DNA of 64,000 nt, from positions 628,501 to 692,500 of the forward strand of contig JAJGOT010000421.1 of the NCBI GenBank assembly GCA_022457155.1. The letters are read 5' to 3'. Made by a program: the position numbers and the translations under genes. Below, in pieces: positions 38,155-46,655 of this stretch (position 1 is its first letter; every line of letters starts with the position of its first letter). The notes beneath the pieces were generated by a model. It saw nothing but the letters and a program-made list of their open reading frames with translations, did no database searches and was not told where the DNA came from. This DNA comes from Cladopsammia gracilis (taxonomy: Eukaryota; Cnidaria; Anthozoa; Scleractinia; Dendrophylliidae).

Positions 38155-39945
38155 ATGGGCATATTCAACAATGTAGGACGATGCACAGGTGTTGACATGA
38201 GGGAATACATGAAAAATTTCAACAAACAAGTTCAACAAGGTGGTTTGAAATTAGACACCAACAATAATTATGATATCCAACAAAAACGACTGGTTAATGT
38301 TGCCGAAGGAGTTGACAATGATGACGCAATCACAAAGCACCAAGTTGACACGCTTGCAACGCAATTGCGAGCAGATTCTCTCCAGGTGGATGGGTCTTCC
38401 CATATGACTGGGGATCTTGATCTCAGGGGACAAAAACTCATCAACCCCGGGGAAATAGAAATGAATCGCAAATTGATCGTCAATCTGGACACTGATGAAA
38501 ACCAGGATTTGTCAGCGGTGAATATGGTCACTCTGAAAAAATTCCACCCTGATGTATCAACTCATGAAGTCACGAAGGACCTGGATTTGAAAGGGCTTTT
38601 CAACGTGAAAAACTCAAAACAACAAACATGGCATGATTTGGGAGCGCATTATAACAACCTGGTTTCTTATAATGACACCAAAAATATCTTTCTCAGCCGC
38701 AAAGAGACGTTTCCAATGGAGACGGCTTTGGATATGGGAAATCACACCATTTTTAACGTGAAAGATCCCGAAGTTGCCGATCAGGGCGCAAATATGCGAT
38801 ATGTGGATGCCCAATCCGCGAAAAAGCTTTCGTTGGAAGGTGGGACAATGACCGGAAACTTGGATATGAATTCGCAACAAATAAACAATATCGCAGCGCC
38901 AACTCTGAAGCATCAACCCACGTCAAAATCTTATGTGGACGGCAAGATAGGAGGTGTGGTAGCCCACACGATAGAATTAGAAGAGAATCTTAAAGAATAT
39001 GTCAATGAATCGCATATCACGTCAACCTCTCACCCAAAGGACGCATTCCGCTATCTGATGGAAAATGTGGATGAATCCAGCTCTGAACATGATATGGAAG
39101 TAACTGGCATAACTGATTTTTCAAATTCACCGCATCATTTCAACAAGAAGGCTTATGACTTGAAAATAACAAAAGATCATTTCAATGAATACGATGGGAG
39201 ACTTGGATTCAATATGTTCAAACTCCCAGAGGGAGAGTTTACCGTGTGCGTGGAATTCTTCCCCGCGTCAATGGATGGTGTGAGCGTCAACGTTGTGAGC
39301 GCCAGTCTGAATATCAATCAACAATCAACTAAGAAGTTTTCGGGGTATTCCAGATCCATCATCCACATGCACAAATGGAAGATCACTCCACCTGAATTTA
39401 TTTTCCTGGATTTGAAATGGCGAGGCACTGCCGAGTCCGCTGAAAAAGGAAATGCAAATCTGATCATATATGGCATTGCTGGTTCCCAACCTGATGTTGC
39501 AAGCAGCGTCTTCGATTCCCCTTTTGTTTTTGAGGGTGGGAAGATGGTTATGGAGACTGACTTGGATTTGAATGGCCACAAATTGCTCAATTCAAATTTG
39601 AAGAATAATTTCATGCTGATTGGAAGATTTAGAAAATCATCTGGAGACGCCATAAATATACTTTTTGATAATTTTTTCAATGATATAGTCATCCCCATTC
39701 GATGCAAATTAATTAAAGCGTTTTCTCAAATTTTATCGAAAATATCTTCTTTTCCACAACTGACTTTATATCTCCCAGATAAAGAATCACAAAGTGGAAC
39801 GAGGGTTAGCAGAGATAATAGAATTCAATTATTTTCTTTTTCAAATGTTGTTTATAAGGAAGGAGAGTTATTTACAGCAAGAATAGATGATCGAACATTA
39901 AATATTGGCCAGGCCCAAATCACATTTCTTTTTGAAATTATCTAG
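38155..39945 (+). CDS. Fibre-like protein with phage tail-fibre repeats
   Basis: 596 aa. The reading chosen starts at ATG 38155 (TTTTAAAATGGG), not the 33-codon upstream extension, which overlaps the ATPase. Three or more repeats of the type MTGDLDLRGQKLINP and LEGGTMTGNLDMNSQQINNI followed by YVDAQSAKK or SYVDGKIGG occur at about residues 80-260. A last partial one (METDLDLNGHKLLNS) lies near 470. Such repeats form the trimeric beta-helical shaft of phage fibres. The intervening and C-terminal parts are probably knob-like receptor-binding domains. Host attachment is inferred from architecture alone. Confidence 0.75.
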   Translation: MGIFNNVGRCTGVDMREYMKNFNKQVQQGGLKLDTNNNYDIQQKRLVNVAEGVDNDDAITKHQVDTLATQLRADSLQVDGSSHMTGDLDLRGQKLINPGEIEMNRKLIVNLDTDENQDLSAVNMVTLKKFHPDVSTHEVTKDLDLKGLFNVKNSKQQTWHDLGAHYNNLVSYNDTKNIFLSRKETFPMETALDMGNHTIFNVKDPEVADQGANMRYVDAQSAKKLSLEGGTMTGNLDMNSQQINNIAAPTLKHQPTSKSYVDGKIGGVVAHTIELEENLKEYVNESHITSTSHPKDAFRYLMENVDESSSEHDMEVTGITDFSNSPHHFNKKAYDLKITKDHFNEYDGRLGFNMFKLPEGEFTVCVEFFPASMDGVSVNVVSASLNINQQSTKKFSGYSRSIIHMHKWKITPPEFIFLDLKWRGTAESAEKGNANLIIYGIAGSQPDVASSVFDSPFVFEGGKMVMETDLDLNGHKLLNSNLKNNFMLIGRFRKSSGDAINILFDNFFNDIVIPIRCKLIKAFSQILSKISSFPQLTLYLPDKESQSGTRVSRDNRIQLFSFSNVVYKEGELFTARIDDRTLNIGQAQITFLFEII

Positions 39946-39949
39946 AAAA

Positions 39950-40495
39950 ATGAGAGCGAGAGAAGCGATCGAAGGGAGCGAGCGAAGCGAGCCGAGCCGA
40001 GTGAAGCGAGCGCGAAAACAAAACATCTTTGGTTTCAATCACATCAACCCCGCAATTCGGGAAGAAGAACTGGAAGAGATCAAAAAACTTTATCGATTTT
40101 ATCACAAAAGATTTTGGTGTTTGAAACGAGCGCATGGTCGATTCAAGAAAATGAATCTGCTCATGAATTTGACCTCTTCCGGTCTGGTTGCAATCGGGAC
40201 GATTGCTGGGGCAACAACAATGAATCCAATCGTTTTGGGAGTGATTTCAGGAGCAGGACTGATCTTGAAAACCGCGAATGAAATGAAGAATCTGAAAAGC
40301 AAAATTAAGATGGCGAAATTCGCTTTCACCACCTATGAAAAAACATTGAGTGATTTGCGCTTCGCTTTGCGGGGAGGAAAATTCGACAGGGATGAATTTT
40401 TGTTTTCAATGGAAGCGATTGATGGGATTGTGATTGATTTGGGGTTGGATTTGGAAAAGTTTGAAGCTGAATGGGAGAAAAAATTTGAGGGTTGA
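39950..40495 (+). CDS. Membrane protein with Gly-rich hairpin, unknown function
   Basis: 181 aa, start ATG 39950 (TAG-AAAA-ATG directly after the fibre stop). The first 22 residues (REAIEGSERSEPSR...) are encoded by GAGCGAAGCGA-type repeat DNA. Residues about 75-110 form a hydrophobic, Gly/Ala-rich stretch (GLVAIGTIAGATTMNPIVLG, then VISGAGLIL) able to make one long or two short membrane helices. It is flanked by basic helices and followed by KMAKFAFTTYEKTLSDLRFAL. I believe homologues occur in other Polintons. The role is unknown, perhaps membrane remodelling. Confidence 0.65.
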   Translation: MRAREAIEGSERSEPSRVKRARKQNIFGFNHINPAIREEELEEIKKLYRFYHKRFWCLKRAHGRFKKMNLLMNLTSSGLVAIGTIAGATTMNPIVLGVISGAGLILKTANEMKNLKSKIKMAKFAFTTYEKTLSDLRFALRGGKFDRDEFLFSMEAIDGIVIDLGLDLEKFEAEWEKKFEG

Positions 40496-40573
40496 GTGAG
40501 CGAAGCGACCGAAGGGAGCCGTTGCGAGCCGGGAGTGAGCGAAGCGACCGAAGGGAGCCGTTGCGAGCCGGGA
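40496..40573. repeat. Two 39-bp tandem copies of GAGCGAAGCGACC-type repeat
   Basis: The unit begins GTGAGCGAAGCGACCGAAGG and ends GCGAGCCGGGA, twice and exactly. It starts at the stop codon of the membrane protein and lies between convergent genes, just like the palindrome array in the left part of the element. Confidence 0.85.
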
Positions 40574-40693
40574 GTGATTCAACTCCAAATGGAGTGAAAT
40601 CACACATTCCCAAGCGGACCAAAATCTGGTTCCATAATCATTTCAACAACTTCTGCTGCTGAGAAATCTTCTTCAAAATCATTTCCATCAAAA

Positions 40694-40855
40694 TCAAAAA
40701 TCTAAAAGTTCCCCAAGAAAATCTTCTGGGTGATGACCTGATTTTTCGAGTTCAAGTAAAATTTTTATAGCAAAATCGTCATTAAAATTGAGATTCATCA
40801 ATTCTATAATATAATCACTGTCTTCCATCATTCTTTCGAAATCTTCTGCTTCCAT
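40694..40855 (-). CDS. 53-aa acidic ORF, probably truncated by a frameshift
   Basis: Starts at ATG 40855 (TTTAAAAAATGG, matching the element's start context) and reads MEAEDFERMMEDSDY..., very acidic, with DDFAIKILLELEKSG. It stops at 40694 just after a run of five T (minus strand). A different frame continues the acidic, Phe/Asp-rich pattern to a stop at 40600, which suggests a one-base slip in the T run. The function is unknown. It may be an intact short protein with a chance acidic neighbour. Confidence 0.45.
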   Translation of the reverse strand: MEAEDFERMMEDSDYIIELMNLNFNDDFAIKILLELEKSGHHPEDFLGELLDF

Positions 40856-40901
40856 TTTTTAAATAAGAAAAAAAATTATTTTTTTTTTTACTCCATATAA
40901 A

Positions 40902-41528
40902 ATGGAGTTGAAGGAATTGAAAACGAACCAAATCACAACCGAAGAACCGCAAATGAAAAAAACAATACAACCATTTGTTGAAATCCCTCTCCGGTACAAA
41001 GAAAGACCAATCACTCTCAAACTTGAGAAATGCGTCTTTAAAATTCATAAGAATGAAAACGGATTTTCATTGGGAATCAATCTAGATCAATCACCCCCTG
41101 AAATCAAAGAAAAGATGAAAGAGATAGAGGGGCAGATCAGAAAGCTTGCAATGGAGAATAAGTCAAAAGTTGTTAGACAAAATTGGAGATTCGGAAATTT
41201 TTCAGAAACAGATTTCAACCTGATTAAAACGGATCGAAGCGAGATGGAAAAAGTTTGGGGAAAGTTGTGGTTGACTCAAAAAGGAAACATCAGCGTTCCA
41301 TTCTCGAAATTTGGTGAAGGAGAAGTTGGGCAAAGAAAATCCATTCGGTTTGACCCGCATGATCACATTGGAGAAAAACTAACAGGGCATGTGATCTTTC
41401 GAATTTCTCGCATCTTTTGTGGAAACTGTCAATCCATTTCATGTTCAATCAATTCAGTTTTTGTAACAAAATTCAATGGAAACGTTTCAGCGTTTGATAA
41501 CTTTGAAGATACTGAGGAGGAATGGTAA
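40902..41528 (+). CDS. 208-aa protein, possible ssDNA-binding role
   Basis: Start ATG 40902 in TATAAAATGG. It contains QPFVEIPLRYKERPITLKL, DFNLIKTDRSEMEKVWGKLW and SIRFDPHDHIGEKLTGHVIF, then four Cys in IFCGNCQSISCSINSVF. The acidic C-terminus FEDTEEEW is a typical end for single-strand DNA-binding proteins, which use such tails to contact partners. Together with its position near PolB, this suggests a replication accessory protein. I do not recognise the family, so the assignment is speculative. Confidence 0.5.
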   Translation: MELKELKTNQITTEEPQMKKTIQPFVEIPLRYKERPITLKLEKCVFKIHKNENGFSLGINLDQSPPEIKEKMKEIEGQIRKLAMENKSKVVRQNWRFGNFSETDFNLIKTDRSEMEKVWGKLWLTQKGNISVPFSKFGEGEVGQRKSIRFDPHDHIGEKLTGHVIFRISRIFCGNCQSISCSINSVFVTKFNGNVSAFDNFEDTEEEW

Positions 41529-41599
41529 ATGAAGTGAATGAAGACTTGTAAGTTTTTTCATTTCAAAGAAATGAAAAAAAAAAAACGTTTTCAATGAGG

Positions 41600-42004
41600 T
41601 TAATTTTTTACCTTGATTTTTTTTCCCCTCTGATTTTCACTCAATTTTTCAATGAAGAAAACAAATTCAGGAGATTTCCATGTGATAAAGTGAGTGATTT
41701 CCTCAGAATCAAGGAAATGAGTTTTCTTCTTGAGGATTTGATTGATAAAAACTTGGCTTGAAATTTTAAACTTTTCTAGTTCATCCAAATCAAAAATATC
41801 TTTTCCATCAACTTGGAAAAAAGGTTCATCTGTTATTTCATCCTGAATGAAAAAAACTTTTCCATCTTTCCTTTTAAATTTTTTGTTTGCTCTTTTGAGA
41901 ACTCTCCAAATGTTGGCAATTGGAATTCCTGTTTGCTGGCTGGCTTCCTTAAATGTATAAAAAATATTTTTTTCTTTTCCTTCTTCCTGAATCGAAAACT
42001 TCAT
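41600..42004 (-). CDS. 134-aa helix-turn-helix-like protein
   Basis: Start ATG 42004 (AAATAAAATGAAG). A longer frame to 42112 would overlap PolB. Residues 15-50, YTFKEASQQTGIPIANIWRV, then KRKDGKVFFI, resemble the HTH modules that precede homing-nuclease or KilA-type domains (NUMOD1-like: aromatic-x-S/T-x-x-E-A-A ... I-x-x-x-L-K-R). The rest is Phe/Lys/Glu-rich with no catalytic motif. It is divergent from PolB through a palindromic start region, so it may regulate that gene. Moderate evidence only. Confidence 0.5.
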   Translation of the reverse strand: MKFSIQEEGKEKNIFYTFKEASQQTGIPIANIWRVLKRANKKFKRKDGKVFFIQDEITDEPFFQVDGKDIFDLDELEKFKISSQVFINQILKKKTHFLDSEEITHFITWKSPEFVFFIEKLSENQRGKKIKVKN

Positions 42005-42047
42005 TTTATTTGAGGAAATATTTTTTTTATTTTTTCCAAATAAAATG
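42002..42047. promoter_or_regulatory. Second palindromic bidirectional start region
   Basis: CATTTTATTTG (42002-42012) and CAAATAAAATG (42037-42047) are perfect inverted repeats that include both start codons, with a 24-bp T-rich centre. This is the same design as 37456-37517, with a different sequence inside. Confidence 0.75.
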
Positions 42048-45000
42048 AATCTGCGAGATTTGAAAAACTGGGCCCGTGAAGAAGGAATTGTTGGATTCTC
42101 TCGAATGTCCAAAGCCGAATTGATGGAACTTTGGGAAGAATCTCAACCCGAGGGACCGAGAAAGAAAGGAAATGTCGGCGCCCCATTTATTTTCAAAGCC
42201 CCGAAAACCCTCCTAGATTCGAGAAATAAAAAAATTCCTGTTCCTATTTTAGTTCCGGAAAGAAGAGATTTTCCTTCCAGAAGAATTCCTTCAGTCGTTC
42301 AACAAAATGTTGAAACAGTTTCTGATTGGTTGAATTGGTTGGAAAGTGCGGATGATGTCGATCTTCGGAGAAGATTGAATCCCGCGGTTGAAAGATTGAA
42401 GAAGCAGATTGAGAATTTGTGGGATCGTCAATTTGTTGTTAAAGAAAGAAGATCCGCTTTGAATGGATTTGCAAGACAATTGGAAATTCAAGGAGATGAT
42501 TCCCCAACTCCTCAAGATTTTCTCCGGCGAGTGAGAGGTGATGTGGTTAAGTTGATTAAACAAAACCGACAAACCAGAATCAAATGCGTGTTGGTGTGTC
42601 GGCTGGTGAAGCCTGACTTGGATGATGAAACAATGATTGAAGAGACGCCATTTTTTCATTCACGCATGAAAAGAAATTTGGAGGGAACTGACGCTGATGA
42701 GTTGTTTGATGAAATGGGGATAGAAATGATTGAGAATCTGGAGAATTTTAATCGAAGAGGAAGTAATTGGGCGTTTGAAAGAGTTATCAGATTGGAAATT
42801 CATTTAGTTCAATGGAACCCGTTGGGTGGATCTTCATACATTCCTCTTCCAAAAGAAGTGGCAAATAAGAACGCTGTGGTGAATATGCAAAACGAAGATG
42901 AGATGTGTTTCAAATGGTGCATGGCAAGAGCAACACATATGGTGACACAGAATCCTGAAAGAATCACACGTTTGCTGAGAACACAAGCTGAAGAGCTTGA
43001 TTGGAGTGGAATTGGGTTTCCAACGACTTTGGCAGATATTGAAAAATTTGAAAGGAGAAATTCCATTTCAGTGAATGTCTTTGGGTGGGATGGAAAGCTG
43101 TTCCCCCTGCGAGTGACGGATGAAGAAAAGGTCCAACATGTTGACTTGTTGCTGTTGAAAAAAGAGTTTAAAAGCCATTTCTGCATCGTGAAAAACTTTT
43201 CTCGCTTGGCTGGGTCGCAAGTGTCGAAAACGAATCGACAAAGATTCTTCTGCAAGAGATGCATCAATTCATTTCCCAGTGAAGAAAGCCTGAGAAAACA
43301 CCAAAGCAAATGCGTGGAATTTGAAGCAGCGAAGATTGTGATGCCTGAAGGTGAATGTTCTTTCAGCAACTTCTCAAAGATGATTCATGTGCCAGTTGTG
43401 GGTTATGCTGATTTTGAATCAATTTTGAAACCTGTGGAGGATGAGGGAAGGAAGAAGACTCAGAAAATGCAAGAACATCTTCCCTGTGGATTTGCGTTTC
43501 ATTTGGTTTCCCCGTTTTTGGAAATGGAGCCTGTGTTGAAACGAGCTGGAAATGAAAAGGAATCGTTAGAACTTCCTAAAGAATTCATCAGAAAACTCAT
43601 TGAGGAAGTGAAAAAGGCACAGCTGGGATTAAAACAGAAGAAAATGATTCCACTCTCCCAAGAAGAATGGGGAATTTACAATCATGCCACATTTTGTTGG
43701 TTGTGCCGGGGTGAATTTGAAGGAAAGGGAGAAATGATGAAAGTGCGAGATCACTGTCATTTCACTGGGAAATTCAGAGGAGCAGCTCATCGCTATTGCA
43801 ATCGAATGTTTCAGAGACCAAAATTCACCCCCGTGTTTTTCCACAACCTGGCAAACTATGACTCACATCTTTTCGTGAGGGCTTTGGGTACATTGGATGA
43901 AGTTTTGGATGTACAATGCATCCCCAACAATGAGGAGAAATATATTTCCTTCTCCCTGAAGTTTGAATTGAAACGGGAAAATACTTGGGATGGAAAAGAA
44001 ATTGTTGTGAAGCATGAAATCCGTTTTTTGGACTCTTTCAAATTCATGGCATCTGCCCTGGGAAATTTGGTGGGGAATCTTCCCAAGGTAGATTTAACAG
44101 AAACTGCGAGATTTTTCCAGGGAGAAAAGTTTGACTTGATGACAAGGAAAGGAGTTTATCCCTATGAATTCATGGATTCATTTGAAAAGTTTGATGGGAT
44201 CTTACCAGAGAAAGAAGCGTTTTTCTCCAGATTGAATGACGCAGGAATTGGAGATGACGATTTTGAGCACGCGAAGAATGTCTGGGAGAAATGGCAGATG
44301 AAAAACATGGGAGAGTTTCATGATCTCTATCTGAAAACGGATGTGTTGTTGTTGGCAGATGTTGTTGAAAATTTTCGAAAACTTTGTGAGGAAAACTATG
44401 AGTTGGATCCTGCTCATTTCTTTACAACCCCTGGGATGGCGTGGAATGCAATGTTGAAAATCACAGGGGTGAAATTGGAATTGTTGAATGACGTGGATAT
44501 GCTGCTGATGGTTGAAAGAGGAATGAGAGGTGGAAATTCCAATGCATTCAAGAGATATGCAAAGGCAAATAACAAATTCATGGAAGATTTTGATGCAAGC
44601 CAACCCTCCAAATTCATTGTTTATCTCGATGCAAATAACCTTTATGGATGGGCAATGTCAAAGCCTCTTCCAGTTGGTGATTTCAGATGGATGAAGGAAG
44701 ATGAACTTCGGAATTGGAAGGAATTTGTGGATGAAGAAGGCGTTGGATGCATTCTGGAAGTTGATTTGGAATACCCAGAGGAGCTGCATGATTCACACAA
44801 TGATTTTCCCCTGGCTCCAGAAAGTTTAAAGCTGGGTGGAGTGTGGAAGTTGACTCAAAATCTGAGAGACAAGAAGAACATGGTCCTGCATGGAGAAAAT
44901 CTGAAACTGTATCTTTCCCTGGGAATGAAACTGAAAAAGGTGAGAAGAGGGATTGCATTTCGGGAAGAAGCCTTCATGAAATCTTATATTGACAAAAACA

Positions 45001-46127
45001 CCAAATTGAGAATGAACGCTAAGAATGCATTTGAAAAAGATTTCTTCAAGTTGATGAATAATTCAGTTTTCGGGAAGACAATGGAGAATGTGCGAAAAAG
45101 AGTTTGCATCGAACTGGTGAAAGATGCTGAAAGAGCAGAGAAACTGGTTAACAAGTCAAACTTTGCTGATTTGCAAATTTTCGATGAATTTCTGATTGCG
45201 GTGAAGATGAGGAAAACTCAGATTGTGATGAATAAACCAGTTTATGTGGGAATGTCCATCCTGGATTTGTCGAAAACCTTGATGTACGACTTTCACTATA
45301 ATTATGCAAAGAAAAAGTGGAAAGATCTCCAAGTTCTTTACACAGACACAGATTCACTGGTTTATGAAATTGGAACAGAGGATTTCTTTGCTGACATTGT
45401 GGAAGATGTAAAAGAGCGTTTCGATACAAATGACTTTCCCAAAGATCACCCCGCTGTCTTGAACGGGTTGCCAATTGTGAAAGAAAACAAGAAAAAGATT
45501 GGGTTGATGAAAGATGAATGCGGTGGGAAAATGATGAAAGAGTTTGTGGCATTGAGACCAAAACTTTATGCTTTCCTGCTGGATGAAGGAAAGGAAGAAA
45601 AGAAAGCAAAAGGAGTGAAGAAATGCGTGATCAAAAAGCAGTTGCGGTTTGAAAACTTTGTGAAATGCTTGAAAGGAGAAGGAAATGAAATTCGAAAGCA
45701 AAATGTGATTCGAAGCAGACAACATCATCTTTACACAGAAAGAATGGAGAAGATTGCGTTGTCTAACAATGACGATAAGTTAATAGTCTTGGAAAATGGA
45801 ATTGACACGTTTGCAAGGGGGCATTGGAGATTGGGTGAAAGAAAGGAAGTGGAAGTGGAAGTTGAAAGAAAGGAAGTGGAAGTGGAAGTTGAAAAAGAAA
45901 AGATTGAATTAAAAATGTTAAGAACGGAAGAAGATATTAAAGCAGAGCGGCTGGAGAAGAAACGAAAACAAATTGTTCGCTTCCTGAAAAAGAAGGAGAA
46001 ATTCGGAGAACGTGTTGAGTTGTTCATTCTGGAGCAAAAATTTCATGTGAAAGAAGATGTTCTGCTGGGAATGGGAATGAAAATTTTGAAAGGATGGCCA
46101 AGATATGTGGTGCAGGAAGAGGAATAG
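42045..46127 (+). CDS. Protein-primed family B DNA polymerase (pPolB)
   Basis: 1360 aa, copies the linear element. An N-terminal SAP-like motif spans residues 3-35 (LRDLKNWAREEGIVGFSRMS), and a C2H2-type finger spans 399-421 (FFCKRCINSFPSEESLRKHQ). Exonuclease motifs are YADFES (about 452), HNLANYDSHLF (about 600) and LYLKTDVLLLADVVENF (about 762). An HNH-like HCHFTGKFRGAAHRYCN lies near 569. Polymerase motifs are A, YLDANNLYGWAMSKPLP (about 860); B, FKLMNNSVFGKTMENVRKR (about 1002); and C, LYTDTDSLVYE (about 1098). All catalytic acids are present. The tail has a duplicated ERKEVEVEVE unit and a basic stretch. Context AAATAAAATG supports the start. Confidence 0.95.
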   Translation: MNLRDLKNWAREEGIVGFSRMSKAELMELWEESQPEGPRKKGNVGAPFIFKAPKTLLDSRNKKIPVPILVPERRDFPSRRIPSVVQQNVETVSDWLNWLESADDVDLRRRLNPAVERLKKQIENLWDRQFVVKERRSALNGFARQLEIQGDDSPTPQDFLRRVRGDVVKLIKQNRQTRIKCVLVCRLVKPDLDDETMIEETPFFHSRMKRNLEGTDADELFDEMGIEMIENLENFNRRGSNWAFERVIRLEIHLVQWNPLGGSSYIPLPKEVANKNAVVNMQNEDEMCFKWCMARATHMVTQNPERITRLLRTQAEELDWSGIGFPTTLADIEKFERRNSISVNVFGWDGKLFPLRVTDEEKVQHVDLLLLKKEFKSHFCIVKNFSRLAGSQVSKTNRQRFFCKRCINSFPSEESLRKHQSKCVEFEAAKIVMPEGECSFSNFSKMIHVPVVGYADFESILKPVEDEGRKKTQKMQEHLPCGFAFHLVSPFLEMEPVLKRAGNEKESLELPKEFIRKLIEEVKKAQLGLKQKKMIPLSQEEWGIYNHATFCWLCRGEFEGKGEMMKVRDHCHFTGKFRGAAHRYCNRMFQRPKFTPVFFHNLANYDSHLFVRALGTLDEVLDVQCIPNNEEKYISFSLKFELKRENTWDGKEIVVKHEIRFLDSFKFMASALGNLVGNLPKVDLTETARFFQGEKFDLMTRKGVYPYEFMDSFEKFDGILPEKEAFFSRLNDAGIGDDDFEHAKNVWEKWQMKNMGEFHDLYLKTDVLLLADVVENFRKLCEENYELDPAHFFTTPGMAWNAMLKITGVKLELLNDVDMLLMVERGMRGGNSNAFKRYAKANNKFMEDFDASQPSKFIVYLDANNLYGWAMSKPLPVGDFRWMKEDELRNWKEFVDEEGVGCILEVDLEYPEELHDSHNDFPLAPESLKLGGVWKLTQNLRDKKNMVLHGENLKLYLSLGMKLKKVRRGIAFREEAFMKSYIDKNTKLRMNAKNAFEKDFFKLMNNSVFGKTMENVRKRVCIELVKDAERAEKLVNKSNFADLQIFDEFLIAVKMRKTQIVMNKPVYVGMSILDLSKTLMYDFHYNYAKKKWKDLQVLYTDTDSLVYEIGTEDFFADIVEDVKERFDTNDFPKDHPAVLNGLPIVKENKKKIGLMKDECGGKMMKEFVALRPKLYAFLLDEGKEEKKAKGVKKCVIKKQLRFENFVKCLKGEGNEIRKQNVIRSRQHHLYTERMEKIALSNNDDKLIVLENGIDTFARGHWRLGERKEVEVEVERKEVEVEVEKEKIELKMLRTEEDIKAERLEKKRKQIVRFLKKKEKFGERVELFILEQKFHVKEDVLLGMGMKILKGWPRYVVQEEE

Positions 46128-46215
46128 ATTTTCCGAAATTCATTTTCCGGGAAAGATTTTGAAAATTATTTTCCGGAGTGGATTTAAAATTATTTTCCCG
46201 GAGTGGATTTTCCGG
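46128..46215. repeat. CCGGA-containing repeats between PolB and right TIR
   Basis: Two copies of ATTATTTTC(C)CGGAGTGGATTT plus two diverged versions (TTTTCCGAAATTC, TTTTCCGGAATAG) lie between the PolB stop and the terminal repeat. The left end has a related ATTCCGGAAAG just before the first gene. These may be transcription or transposase-binding elements. Confidence 0.6.
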
Positions 46216-46649
46216 AATAGATTTTTCACCCTAATAGTAGATAATAATCGCTGGTTCTGGTGGGATCCGAGGCCACCTTAATTCAAACGTATTCGAATTG
46301 ATTAAAAACATGTTCAACATGAAGCAATTGGTGAAACATGTTGCAATTGGTGAAATTGTGGGGAATTGAGGGGAACAATGGAGAAGTGAAACGTTGGAAA
46401 TGTTTGTGGAGAATTGAGGGGATGTGAAACGTGGAGGATTGAGGGGATGTGAGAGACTGGAAGTTGTGTAGGAAATCATGGGAAAAAGTTAGAGGTGAAA
46501 CGTGTGGACTTTTGGGGGATGATGTTACGTGAGAAATGAGGGGAAGGAAGTTGAGAATGTTGTGCTGGATTGAAGAGAAAAATCAATGATTTTTACGTTA
46601 AAATTAACGTGGCCGAGGATTGCACCAGAACCAGCGATTATTATCTACT
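46216..46649 (-). repeat. Polinton right terminal inverted repeat
   Basis: Inverted match of 28400-28833. The inner copy of the terminal 27-mer starts at 46236, and the outer end TCTACT closes at 46649. It is followed directly by the GATTTT duplication. Confidence 0.95.
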
Positions 46650-46655
46650 GATTTT
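46650..46655. repeat. Polinton target-site duplication, right
   Basis: GATTTT, identical to 28394-28399. Confidence 0.95.

Larger units (their letters stand above)
28400..46649. mobile_element. Polinton/Maverick (polintovirus-like), nearly intact
   Basis: An 18250-bp element with 434-bp terminal inverted repeats starting AGTAGATAATAATCG, a 6-bp target duplication, a retroviral-type integrase, protein-primed PolB, packaging ATPase, adenovirus-type protease, major capsid and penton proteins. That set defines Polintons and implies virion formation as well as transposition. Gene order is two plus-strand genes, a nine-gene minus block, then mainly plus-strand genes ending with PolB. The repeats are almost identical, so insertion is recent, but one frameshift (PLA2 gene) and probably another (small acidic ORF) suggest it is no longer fully competent. 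Confidence 0.97.

Noticed and set aside
45148..45728. Long antisense ORFs within PolB
   Set aside because: Shadows of the coding strand. PolB motifs A, B and C fix the real frame.
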